Of a stretch of DNA of 64,000 nt, positions 57,167 through 64,000 are shown in pieces. This DNA is from Conexibacter woesei Iso977N (GTDB taxonomy: Bacteria > Actinomycetota > Thermoleophilia > Solirubrobacterales > Solirubrobacteraceae): positions 310,001 through 374,000 of the forward strand of contig NZ_AUKG01000002.1 of the NCBI RefSeq assembly GCF_000424625.1, given 5' to 3'. Under the pieces are notes generated by a model. That model was not told the origin of the DNA, ran no database searches, and saw nothing but the letters and a program-made list of their open reading frames with translations. The position numbers were made by a program, and so were the translations under genes. The stretch's first letter is position 1, and every line of letters begins with the position of its first letter.

Positions 57167-57462
57167 CAGGCGGTGCTGCTCGGGTGGTCCTGCACGTAGC
57201 GCACGAGGCCGGCGACGTCGGGCGGCATCGCGCCCTCGACGTAGCTGCTCTGGACCGGCGGGCCGTCGTCGGGTTCGACGGTGACGGTGTAGCCGAGCTG
57301 TGCCGGGAACCTGCGCTCAGGCTCCGGCGCGGGCGCCCTGACGGCCGCGTCTGCGCGCGCCGTCAGGGCGGCGGCGTCGCCCTCGGAGAGGTCCGCGGAG
57401 TCCAGCGCCGTGCTCATCGGCACCCCGAGCGGCCCTCCCGTCTGCGTCACCGAGACCTTCAC
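57166..57462 (-). CDS. Emfourin-type (M4in) protealysin inhibitor
   Basis: A 98-residue protein that matches the emfourin pattern: MKVSVTQTGGPLGVPMSTAL, DSADLSEGDAAALTARADAA and a C-terminal QLGYTVTVEPDDG, then GLVRYVQDH. Emfourins are protein inhibitors of the M4 protease encoded next to them. Its GTG start overlaps the protease stop (GTGA at 57462-57459), so the pair is translationally coupled, as in known protealysin operons. The identification rests on pattern and position. Confidence 0.7.
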   Translation of the reverse strand: MKVSVTQTGGPLGVPMSTALDSADLSEGDAAALTARADAAVRAPAPEPERRFPAQLGYTVTVEPDDGPPVQSSYVEGAMPPDVAGLVRYVQDHPSSTA

Positions 57463-58565
57463 GACAACACTTCTACCGCCTTCCACGCGTCCTCGACAAC
57501 CCCGCGCACCGTGCCGCCGGGGAACAGCTCGTCGGCGGCCTCCAGCGTGGCCTCCGCGGCGTCCCTGAACTGCGCGTCGCTCCTGAGGTGCCTGGTCAGC
57601 GCCTGGTACCAGATCTTGCCGGCCTGGTCCCAGGAGTTGCCGCCGAGCCTGGTGGCCGCCAGCGCGAACGCGTGGTTCGGGATGCCCGAGTTGATGTGCA
57701 CCCCGCCGTTGTCGCCCTGCTCGGTCTCGGGCAGCTGCCTGTAGTTGGACATCGTGCCCGGCTGCGGGTCGCCCCTGAACGCGCTGCCCGGATCGAGCAT
57801 CGAGCGCAGCGCCCTGGCCGCCGGGTTGACGAGCAGGCCCTCTCCGATCAGCCAGTCCGCGTCGGCGGCCGACTGCCTGTTGACGCGCTGCTTGATCATC
57901 GAGCCGAAGCAGTCCGACATGCTCTCGTTCAGCGCGCCGGACTGCGACCTGTACTCCAGCCTCGCGGTGTGCTCGGTCACCCCGTGCGTCAGCTCGTGGC
58001 CGATGACGTCGACCCTCGAGGTCAGTGAGCCGGGCCTGAAGAACCTCCCGCCCTCGCCGTAGACCATCTGGGTCCCGATCCACGCCGCGTTGGCCCACGA
58101 GCTGCCGTCCTGGTCGGACACGTGGACGCTGGAGATCACGTCCATCCCGTGGTCGTCGATGCCGTTGCGGCCGAGGACCGAGGAGTAGAAGTCGAGCGTG
58201 TCCCTGGCCCCGTCGAAGGCCTGGTTGGCCTCGGTGTCAGAGACCGCCGGGTCGTTGGTGGACCGCAGCAGCGTCCCGGGCAGCGCGAAGGACGTGAACG
58301 GCAGGCCGTGCGCGTCGTAGACCTTGATCGCCGAGCCGTCGGCGGGCAGGAGCCCGAGCGCCTGGGTGTCGATCGCCGGGTCGGCGATCAGCAGGGCCGT
58401 GACGACGCGCTTCTGGCGCACGAGCGCGAGCGACGCACGCGTCTGCGCGGCGGCGGCCGCGTCGTCCGCATCGCCGGTCTCCTCGAGCCAGTCCAGGATG
58501 TAGGGCGGCAGGATGCACTGCAGGCCATGACGGTGGCCCGCGTGGTGGTGGCAGAGCGGTGACAA
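57459..58565 (-). CDS. Protealysin-like M4 neutral metalloprotease
   Basis: A 368-residue thermolysin-family protease with DVIGHELTHGVTEHTARLEY (zinc HExxH), GALNESMSDCFGSMI (third ligand Glu) and GGVHINSGIPNHAFALAATR (catalytic His region). The propeptide has the PPL motif (CILPPYILDWL) of protealysins, and there is no signal peptide, so it is likely cytosolic or exported by a non-Sec route. TTG 58565 is chosen because GGAGGG lies 8 nt before it and the PPL motif follows about 16 residues later. The emfourin-type inhibitor is coupled downstream. Confidence 0.88.
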   Translation of the reverse strand: MSPLCHHHAGHRHGLQCILPPYILDWLEETGDADDAAAAAQTRASLALVRQKRVVTALLIADPAIDTQALGLLPADGSAIKVYDAHGLPFTSFALPGTLLRSTNDPAVSDTEANQAFDGARDTLDFYSSVLGRNGIDDHGMDVISSVHVSDQDGSSWANAAWIGTQMVYGEGGRFFRPGSLTSRVDVIGHELTHGVTEHTARLEYRSQSGALNESMSDCFGSMIKQRVNRQSAADADWLIGEGLLVNPAARALRSMLDPGSAFRGDPQPGTMSNYRQLPETEQGDNGGVHINSGIPNHAFALAATRLGGNSWDQAGKIWYQALTRHLRSDAQFRDAAEATLEAADELFPGGTVRGVVEDAWKAVEVLS

Positions 58566-58741
58566 CTGGTGCTCCCTCCGTGTAGCTGAGCAGTTGTGCG
58601 CAGTCAACACCGTTCTGCCGGGCGTAGGGGAATTTCCTGTTACCGCCTTGCGCTACGCGCCGTTGCCAGGACCGGCCGACGTCGCCGTGACGGTCGAGAT
58701 CCCACAGCTCGGCGTAGTGGGTGGGTGGGTACACCGGAAGC

Positions 58742-58975
58742 GTGAAGTGGCCGCGACTCCGGACGCATCCAGACCCCGAGACGTCGGTCCCCGTGCCGGC
58801 GAGGGTGCGGTGGCTCTGGACCGCTGTCTTCGAGGCGGCGCTGATCATCATCATGTTGATGAGCAGCGCGACGTGGCCGGTCCGGGGCGTCGTGATCGTG
58901 GTGGGGACGGGGGTGCTCGCGTCGATGAACGCGTCGTGGCGCGCGTACGGCATGCCGCGCGACGGGGCGCCGTAG
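58742..58975 (+). CDS. Small two-helix membrane protein
   Basis: A 77-residue protein whose second half is hydrophobic: VRWLWTAVFEAALIIIMLM and VRGVVIVVGTGVLASMNASW look like two membrane helices separated by a short turn. GTG 58742 has TACACC 6 nt before it. A longer form from 58721 is possible. It faces the protealysin gene divergently. Function unknown. Confidence 0.45.
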   Translation: MKWPRLRTHPDPETSVPVPARVRWLWTAVFEAALIIIMLMSSATWPVRGVVIVVGTGVLASMNASWRAYGMPRDGAP

Positions 58976-58985
58976 GGCGCGCGCG

Positions 58986-59540
58986 TTACGGCAGGACCGG
59001 GCGCGCGAACGCGCCCCACACGAGCATCTCGTACTCGTCGCGATCCGCGTGGTGCTCGTAATCGAGATGCACGCCGCTGCTGCCGTCGGCGCTGACGAGC
59101 AGGAGGTCCGACCCGACGCCGCCCGGGCCGACGTCGCCGGGAGGCGGCCCGAGGTGACGCGGGAGCTGCGACAGGACCGTCGCCGTCTCCACCTCGAACG
59201 CGACCGCGGTCCTCGCGACGGGCTTGTGCTCGCGGTCCCACCACATCCAGACGAGCTGCGCGCGGTCCGGCGTGGCGCTGCCGAGGCGACGTGTGGTCTC
59301 GAGCATCTCGTCGCGGAGCCGGACGCCCCACACGCGTCGCCAGACGAGGTGGAACCGCTCCTGTTCCAGGTACGCCGCGCGTGCGGCGTCGACGGCGCTG
59401 CGCGGCAGGGCCTGATCCGCCGAGACGGTCGTGCCGAGCAGCTCGGACAACTGCCGCGCGGCCCCCGCGATCGCCTCGCGGTAGAAGCGGTCCGCCAGCC
59501 GTTCCCGCAGCGCTTCCTGTCGTGCCTCTCGCTGGTCCAT
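58986..59540 (-). CDS. Hypothetical protein
   Basis: A 184-residue protein with an Arg/Ala-rich helical N-terminus (ALRERLADRFYREAIAGAAR), VWRRVWGVRLRDEMLETTRR in the middle and a beta-rich C-terminus with YEMLVWGAFARPVL. No cysteine or membrane segment. I do not recognise the family. It is 23 nt upstream of the start region of the next two genes on the same strand but is not overlapped by them. Confidence 0.55.
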   Translation of the reverse strand: MDQREARQEALRERLADRFYREAIAGAARQLSELLGTTVSADQALPRSAVDAARAAYLEQERFHLVWRRVWGVRLRDEMLETTRRLGSATPDRAQLVWMWWDREHKPVARTAVAFEVETATVLSQLPRHLGPPPGDVGPGGVGSDLLLVSADGSSGVHLDYEHHADRDEYEMLVWGAFARPVLP

Positions 59541-59563
59541 CGACCGCAGGCGCGCCCGGCGCG

Positions 59564-60121
59564 CTAGCGCCTGCGGAACGTGTCCGGCTGGACGCGCAGG
59601 GCGTTGAGGGTCATCGCGAGCATCGTGTAGTGGCCGGTGAGCATCGGCAGCTCGATCAGCTGGCGCTCGGTGAGACCGACACCTACAAGTCGGTCCCAGG
59701 CGGCGTCGGCCAGGCCGTGGCGGGCGACCAGCTCGTCGACGGCGGTGATCAGCGCGCGTTGGCGGCCGGAGAACGCGGAGGTCGGTGGGTCGGCGATCGA
59801 GAGCGCGGCGATCTGGTCGCGGGACAGGCCTGCGCGCGCCCCGATGCGGACGTGGTGGTCGCGCTCGTAGGGTGCGTCGCAGAGGTGGGCGACGCGGAGG
59901 ATGACCAGCTCGGCGTCGGCGCGGGGCAGCGCGCCGCCGGGCATGAGGCGGCCGGCGAACCTGAGCCAGGGGCGGAAGAGGCGGCGGTGGCGGCCGAGGG
60001 TCGTGAAGAGGTTGGGCGGACCGACGGTCCCGCCGCCGAGGCCGATGACGCGGGCGATCGCGTAGTTGAGGCGACCGTTGGAGGCGCTCGTCCCGGGCGG
60101 GATGCGCGGCGTGCCGCTCAT
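59564..60121 (-). CDS. Carboxymuconolactone decarboxylase (AhpD-like) family protein
   Basis: The 185-residue protein has the CMD/AhpD helical signature: PRADAELVILRVAHLCDAPY followed by ERDHHVRIGARAGLSRDQIA. A single Cys-X-X-Ala instead of the CxxC of AhpD peroxidases (LCDAPYERDHH) suggests a non-peroxidase member. Its ATG overlaps the stop of the upstream SDR gene (ATGA, 60121-60118), so the two are coupled and may act on the same substrate. Confidence 0.8.
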   Translation of the reverse strand: MSGTPRIPPGTSASNGRLNYAIARVIGLGGGTVGPPNLFTTLGRHRRLFRPWLRFAGRLMPGGALPRADAELVILRVAHLCDAPYERDHHVRIGARAGLSRDQIAALSIADPPTSAFSGRQRALITAVDELVARHGLADAAWDRLVGVGLTERQLIELPMLTGHYTMLAMTLNALRVQPDTFRRR

Positions 60122-60966
60122 CGGGACACCGCCCGCTCGAGCTGCTTGACCGTGACGCTGTGGCCGACGCGCAGCAGCGCGTCCTGCAGCGGTGGCGCGA
60201 TGCGTCCCAACCCGTACAACAACCGGATGTCGAGCGACGTGTGGACCAAGGCCTTGTTCTTGACCACGCCGTCGGCGATGCAGCGCGCGACGTGCTCGGC
60301 CGACTTGGCGTGCTTCTGGAAGCGCGCGGTGAAGGACGACAACTTCGCGCGGTCGATGCCGGCGATGTCCACCGTGTCGACCAGCCCGGTGTCGACCCCG
60401 CCCGGGCAGACGAGCGTCACGCCGATCCGGTGGCGGCGCAGGTCGTGCCGCAGCACCTCGCTGACCCCGCGCAGCCCGTACTTCGCCGCGCTGTAGGGCG
60501 CGTGCCACGGCAGCGGGATCAGGGCCGCGGCCGACGCGACGTTCACGACCTGCCCGGGCCGCCGCGCCGCGATCAGCGGCGGGACGAACGCCTCGATGAC
60601 GTGGATCGGACCCATCAGGTCGACGTCCACGGTCCGGCGCCACTGCTCGTGGGTCAGCCGGTCCACGCGACCCCAGGTCGCGATCCCGGCGACGTTCATG
60701 ATGATGTCGACCGGCTCCGGGACGTCCTCGGCGAACGCCCTCACCGCGTCGGCATCGGCGATGTCGAACGCTTGGGCGAACACGACCGCGTCGCCCAGCT
60801 CGGCGACGACCGCGTCGAGCGCCTCATCGTTGACGTCGGTCAGGACGACCCGTCCGCCACGCTGCACGACGAGCCGCGCCGTCGCCCGTCCGATCCCGCT
60901 CGCCGCGCCCGTGACGAGGCTGACGCGCCCGTCCAGCGCAGGAACCGGCGGCTTCGAGAAACGCAT
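60118..60966 (-). CDS. Short-chain dehydrogenase/reductase
   Basis: A classical SDR of 282 residues: the cofactor motif TGAASGIGRA at residues about 19-28, the NAG-type loop (MNVAGIATWG), and the catalytic Ser-Tyr-Lys in NVASAAALIPLPWHAPYSAAKYG. The C-terminal extension (RFQKHAKSAEHVARCI) is long. NADH versus NADPH use cannot be assigned confidently, though the Asp after the second beta strand (LTDVND) favours NAD(H). ATG 60966 has TATAGA 6 nt before it (leaderless). It is coupled to a CMD-family gene. Confidence 0.88.
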   Translation of the reverse strand: MRFSKPPVPALDGRVSLVTGAASGIGRATARLVVQRGGRVVLTDVNDEALDAVVAELGDAVVFAQAFDIADADAVRAFAEDVPEPVDIIMNVAGIATWGRVDRLTHEQWRRTVDVDLMGPIHVIEAFVPPLIAARRPGQVVNVASAAALIPLPWHAPYSAAKYGLRGVSEVLRHDLRRHRIGVTLVCPGGVDTGLVDTVDIAGIDRAKLSSFTARFQKHAKSAEHVARCIADGVVKNKALVHTSLDIRLLYGLGRIAPPLQDALLRVGHSVTVKQLERAVSR

Positions 60967-61082
60967 CCGGCATCTATAGCGGGAACGCCTCGCGCCCCGC
61001 GGCAGTCCACACGCCTCGAGCCGCCCGGCCGGCCATCCTTCTGGCCCGCCGACCGGGCGGCTCGTTCACGGCGTGGGGTGGG

Positions 61083-61292
61083 TCAGGCCTGCTGGGGCTC
61101 CAGCTCGGTCGCCGCGACCGCGGTGGCGGGCACGGGGATCGAGGGGGACGAAGCCTTGAGGATCTGGGTCGTCCCGCGGTGGCGGGGCGAGATGTCGTGG
61201 ATGTAGCCGGCGACGATGCCGCGCTTGACGCGCCGAGGGCGCGCCATCGGGCTGGTTGAGGAGAGGGACTGGGGTCGGGAGGGAGCGGTCAT
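61083..61292 (-). CDS. 69-residue peptide with basic conserved-looking core
   Basis: This small ORF has unusually good expression signals: AAGGAGG with 8-nt spacing, a TTGCAC-17-TAAGCT promoter and a palindromic operator over the -35 box. The peptide reads through a Ser/Thr/Pro-rich start, a basic core (ARPRRVKRGIVAGYIHDISP, then RHRGTT) and an Ala/Pro-rich acidic end (VAATELEPQQA). It has no cysteine and no membrane helix. It could be a small regulator, a peptide precursor or an antitoxin-like factor. I do not recognise it. An FAD oxidoreductase lies about 350 nt further upstream on the same strand, with a small plus-strand gene between. Confidence 0.6.
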   Translation of the reverse strand: MTAPSRPQSLSSTSPMARPRRVKRGIVAGYIHDISPRHRGTTQILKASSPSIPVPATAVAATELEPQQA

Positions 61293-61326
61293 GGGGGGAG
61301 CCTCCTTGGTTCGATCTGTCTCGAAC

Positions 61327-61356
61327 AGCTTAGCAGAGGTCGGTTGCACGTGCAAC
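61327..61356 (-). promoter_or_regulatory. Promoter with palindromic operator of the 69-residue peptide gene
   Basis: On the minus strand TTGCAC (61355-61350) and TAAGCT (61332-61327) are 17 nt apart. The -35 box lies inside a perfect 14-bp palindrome GTTGCACGTGCAAC (61343-61356), next to CAATTG (61356-61361). A repressor bound there would block the promoter. Confidence 0.6.
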
Positions 61357-61412
61357 AATTGCGTCTCTGCACAGTCCGGGCACGCCGCCGCCCGCCGACG
61401 TAGGCTTTGGCC

Positions 61413-61652
61413 ATGGGTCTGCTCGAACCCCTCTGGATCTCCGAAGCCGCCTGGCAGGCCCTGCGCGACCAGGTGATCGTGCCCGAGCTGACCGCCGGCG
61501 GCGAGCAGGACGTCCGCGAGCTGCTCGAGACCTGGAACGCTCCGCAACGCGAAGCGGACCGCGTCGGCGTCTTCATCGACGGCGCCCACGCCCGGACCCT
61601 CGCGCGCCTGCTCGACGCCCACCCGGCGCTGGCCGCCGAGCTGCTCGGCTAG
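61413..61652 (+). CDS. Small hypothetical protein
   Basis: A 79-residue protein (WISEAAWQALRDQVIVPELT, EADRVGVFIDGAHARTLARL). No family recognised. TAGGCT (61401-61406) lies 6 nt before the ATG, so it is likely leaderless. The shared palindrome upstream could also affect it. Its stop (TAG) overlaps the stop of the converging FAD oxidoreductase within CTAG. Confidence 0.6.
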   Translation: MGLLEPLWISEAAWQALRDQVIVPELTAGGEQDVRELLETWNAPQREADRVGVFIDGAHARTLARLLDAHPALAAELLG

Positions 61653-63181
61653 CGGCCCAGGACCGCCATCGCGGCGTTGCGGCCGGGGATCCCGGAGACG
61701 CCGCCGCCGCGGCGCGCGGCCGCGCCGCAGAGCAGGACGCGCGGATGCTCGGTCTCGACGCCCCAGGTGCCGACCTCCGCGTCGGACTCCGCGAACGGCC
61801 ACGACAGGTCGCGGTGGAAGATGTTGCCGCCGGGCAGGCCGAGCTCGGCTTCGAGGTCGAGCGGTGTCCGGACCTCCAGGCACGGCGTCCCGTCGGGCGT
61901 GCGCAAGATGATGTCCTCGATCGGCTCGGCGAGGATCGTGTTGACCGAGCGCAGCGTCGCTTCGAGGGCCGCCGCGCGGGCGGCGTCGTGATCGTCGCGG
62001 AACAGGCGCGCGGGCATGTGGAGGCCGAAGAGCGTCAGCGTCTGCGCGCCGGAGGCCTGCAGCTCCGGGCCCAAGATGGTGGGGTCGGTCAACGAGTGGC
62101 AGTAGGTCTCGCAGGGCGGGAGCGTGGGGATCTGCCCGGAGGCCGCCTCCTCGAACGCCCGCTGCAGCTGCGATGCGGTCTCGTTGATGTGGAACGTCCC
62201 GGAGAAGGCGCGCACGGGGTCGACCGCCTCGTCGCGCAGGCGCGGCAACCGCGAGAGCAACACGTTCACCTTGAGTTGCGCGCCCTCGGGGTGCTCGCCG
62301 TCCGGAACGTCGAAGGGACCCGCGTTGAGGAGGACGTGGCCGCCGGAGGCGGTGTGCTCGGCGCCCGACGCGTCGCGCCAGGTGACCTCGCCGGAGTCGC
62401 GGTCGACATGGACGACGTCCGACTCCGTGCGCAGCTCCGCACCCGCGGAGCGCGCGGCGTGCGCTAACGCGCCCGACACCGCGCCCATCCCGCCAACCGG
62501 GACGTCCCAGTCGCCGGTCCCGCCGCCGATCACGTGGTACAGGAAGCAGCGGTTCTGCTTCAACGCCGCGTCGTCGGCCGACGCGAACGTCCCGATCAGC
62601 CCGTCGGTCAGGACGACGCCGGAGACCAGGTCATCGTCGAACGACGACCGGAGCGTCTCGCCCAGCGGCGTCTCGAAGCAGAGCTGCCACGCGTCGTCGT
62701 CGCCGACCAGCTCGCGCAACGCGTCGCGCGAGCGCAGCGGCTCCAGCAGCGTCGGGAAGACCCGCTCGGCGACCCGCGCCGTCAACCCGTACAACGCGTC
62801 CCACGCGGCCAGGGCGGAGGACCCGCCGCTCACGCGCGCAAACGACGCGGCCGTCGCCTCCGGGTCCAGCCGGTCCACCAGCAGCCCGCGCCGCCCGCCG
62901 TCCCGAGGGTCCGGCGTGTACGACGACACCCGCCGCCGGACCAGGTCCACCGACAACCCCAAGTCCTCCATGATGCTCCGCGGCATCAAGGACACCAGGT
63001 ACGCGTACCGCGACAACCGCGCGTCGACCCCCGGGAACGCGACCTCCGACACCGCCGCGCCGCCCAGCTCGTCGCGCCGCTCCAGCAGCAGCACCGACCG
63101 CCCCGCGCGCGCCAGGTAGGCCGCCGCGACCAGCCCGTTGTGCCCGCCGCCCACGATCACCGCGTCATACGAAGAACCCAT
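61649..63181 (-). CDS. FAD-dependent oxidoreductase, phytoene-desaturase/PYROXD2-like
   Basis: A 510-residue flavoprotein with the dinucleotide-binding motif VIVGGGHNGLVAAAYLARAG at residues 9-28 and the C-terminal FAD-binding segment CGAAARRGGGVSGIPGRNAA. The middle shows GGMGAVSGALAHAARSAGAE as in carotenoid-desaturase-like enzymes. Human PYROXD2 and many actinobacterial homologues share this shape, but their substrate is unknown and need not be a carotenoid. No crtB-like gene is nearby. Start ATG 63181. Confidence 0.83.
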   Translation of the reverse strand: MGSSYDAVIVGGGHNGLVAAAYLARAGRSVLLLERRDELGGAAVSEVAFPGVDARLSRYAYLVSLMPRSIMEDLGLSVDLVRRRVSSYTPDPRDGGRRGLLVDRLDPEATAASFARVSGGSSALAAWDALYGLTARVAERVFPTLLEPLRSRDALRELVGDDDAWQLCFETPLGETLRSSFDDDLVSGVVLTDGLIGTFASADDAALKQNRCFLYHVIGGGTGDWDVPVGGMGAVSGALAHAARSAGAELRTESDVVHVDRDSGEVTWRDASGAEHTASGGHVLLNAGPFDVPDGEHPEGAQLKVNVLLSRLPRLRDEAVDPVRAFSGTFHINETASQLQRAFEEAASGQIPTLPPCETYCHSLTDPTILGPELQASGAQTLTLFGLHMPARLFRDDHDAARAAALEATLRSVNTILAEPIEDIILRTPDGTPCLEVRTPLDLEAELGLPGGNIFHRDLSWPFAESDAEVGTWGVETEHPRVLLCGAAARRGGGVSGIPGRNAAMAVLGR

Positions 63182-63223
63182 CGCCCCGCAGTCTCACACG
63201 ACGCGCCCGCTAGCGTGATGACC

Positions 63224-63733
63224 GTGAGCAGCGAGCGACCCCAGCCCTCACCGGTCGAGCGTCGCGTTGCCCGCAGCCTCGACGGCGAGAACCGGCACGG
63301 CCGCGCGATCCCGACCGAGGAGCTGCAACGCGAGCGGACGGTCGAGAACTACCTCCGGGGCGCGCTCATGCCGCGCTGGATGGAGCGCCTGAAGGACATC
63401 GAGAGCGGCACGCGCCAGCATCGCCGCGCGCTCGCCGCCGACCACGCCTACCTCAGAGAGCAGCACGCGGACGACCCCGAGACGTTCGCGCGCGTGTGGC
63501 GCGAGCGGGTCGAGCGGCGCTCGTTCGACGACGTCAACGACCTCGTCCAGGACCACAACGAGTGGTTCCCGGTCGAGCGCCAGCTGCCGATGGACCCGCG
63601 CACCGGTGAGTACCAGAAGGTCGCGGGCCGCCCGTACACGCGCGACCCGCTGACCGTCGAGTGGGCGCTGGCGCTGTTCCCGCCGACGCTCGACGGCGAC
63701 GACGGCGACGACGACGCGCCGGAGAAGGACTAG
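63224..63733 (+). CDS. Hypothetical protein
   Basis: A 169-residue charged protein (ENRHGRAIPTEELQRERTVE, NYLRGALMPRWMERLKDIES, RSFDDVNDLVQDHNEWFPVE, RQLPMDPRTGEYQKVAGRPY) with an acidic end (GDDGDDDAPEKD). TAGCGT (63211-63216) is 7 nt before GTG 63224, chosen as start over ATG 63218. Its stop overlaps that of the MarR gene. I do not recognise the family. Confidence 0.65.
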   Translation: MSSERPQPSPVERRVARSLDGENRHGRAIPTEELQRERTVENYLRGALMPRWMERLKDIESGTRQHRRALAADHAYLREQHADDPETFARVWRERVERRSFDDVNDLVQDHNEWFPVERQLPMDPRTGEYQKVAGRPYTRDPLTVEWALALFPPTLDGDDGDDDAPEKD

Positions 63734-64000
63734 GCCTTCACCGCGTCGCACGCCGCCGCGGCGCGCGGGGCGAAGCGCGCGAACACGCGCGCCAGGACCG
63801 CGGCCTCCTCGGCGCTCAGGTGCGACAGGAACCGCTCGCGCACCGCGACGGCATGCGCCGCCTCAGCTTCCGCGACAACTTCACGGCCCTCGTCCGTCAG
63901 CGACGCCTCGACCGCGCGCGAGTCGGTCGAGCACTTGCGCCGCTGCACGAGCCCGCGCCGCTCCAGCGCGTCCATGTGCCGCGAGACCCGCGACAGAGAC
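63730..64000 (-). CDS. MarR-family transcriptional regulator (partial, 5' end beyond window)
   Basis: The visible 90 residues contain the wing and recognition helix of a MarR winged helix-turn-helix (SLSRVSRHMDALERRGLVQR, then RKCSTDSRAVEASLTDEGRE) and the C-terminal dimerisation helix (HLSAEEAAVLARVFARFAPR). The N-terminal half lies past position 64000. Confidence 0.8.
   Translation of the reverse strand, partial: SLSRVSRHMDALERRGLVQRRKCSTDSRAVEASLTDEGREVVAEAEAAHAVAVRERFLSHLSAEEAAVLARVFARFAPRAAAACDAVKA

Noticed and set aside
61649-63181. Carotenoid biosynthesis role for the FAD oxidoreductase
   Set aside because: The fold matches phytoene desaturase, but no crtB, crtE or other carotenoid gene is beside it, and PYROXD2-like proteins of the same fold act elsewhere.

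Overview
The window is about 64 kb of very GC-rich DNA carrying single-copy housekeeping genes of a Gram-positive actinobacterium. Several traits point to class Thermoleophilia, order Solirubrobacterales (Conexibacter, Solirubrobacter or Baekduia relatives): codon use, the gene set, an actinobacterial-type CtaG, DUF3618 and holin-family stress proteins, a YciF-like ferritin fused to a C-terminal YER-motif domain, and secreted RTX and TSP3 proteins. This placement is inferred from gene content, not from a database search. No phage, plasmid, insertion sequence, CRISPR array, tRNA or rRNA was seen. The only recognised RNA gene is tmRNA. A second structured RNA is proposed.

Layout. 1-6.8 kb: sugar-nucleotide synthesis (NDP-sugar pyrophosphorylase, bifunctional phosphoglucose/phosphomannose isomerase), then a 1287-residue secreted RTX-repeat protein. 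6.8-9.9 kb: a methyl-cycle operon of a MerR regulator, S-adenosylhomocysteinase and a second, short-type SAHH paralogue whose catalytic Lys and Asp are replaced. 10-13.8 kb: PKD protein, UDPGP-family uridylyltransferase, CtaG, and a frameshifted comF. 13.9-18.4 kb: hpf, secA, prfB. 18.5-26.4 kb: PLP decarboxylase, ECF sigma factor with a membrane partner, an eRF1-like (baeRF/Vms1) protein, a ClpE-type chaperone and a tocopherol-cyclase-like protein. 26.5-38.5 kb: collagen-like protein, a frameshifted metalloprotease, then a stress-signalling region (GAF-PP2C phosphatase, ferritin-like protein, a TetR-GAF-PP2C fusion, a three-gene envelope/stress operon, a frameshifted YihY protein, alcohol dehydrogenase). 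38.5-40.4 kb: nadC-nadA. 40.4-45.7 kb: DsbA-like, hydrolase, TSP3 protein and M16 peptidase. 45.8-57.1 kb: ftsE-ftsX, ctp, rnr-smpB, oligopeptidase F, a putative structured RNA, and ssrA (tmRNA). 57.1-64 kb: a protealysin-like protease with its emfourin-type inhibitor, SDR/CMD genes, a 69-residue peptide under a palindromic operator, a phytoene-desaturase-like oxidoreductase and a truncated MarR gene.

Functional themes. Translation termination, rescue and ribosome storage are well represented (HPF, RF2, baeRF, RNase R, SmpB, tmRNA), as are protein export and quality control (SecA, ClpE, Ctp, PepF, M16). Many genes lack a Shine-Dalgarno sequence and instead have a TANNNT-like box 6-7 nt before the start codon, the signature of leaderless transcription. 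Three otherwise intact genes (comF, a metalloprotease, yihY) each carry one frameshift, which could be real decay or sequencing error. A 128-bp repeat occurs twice, in intergenic DNA near 41.1 and 51.7 kb.
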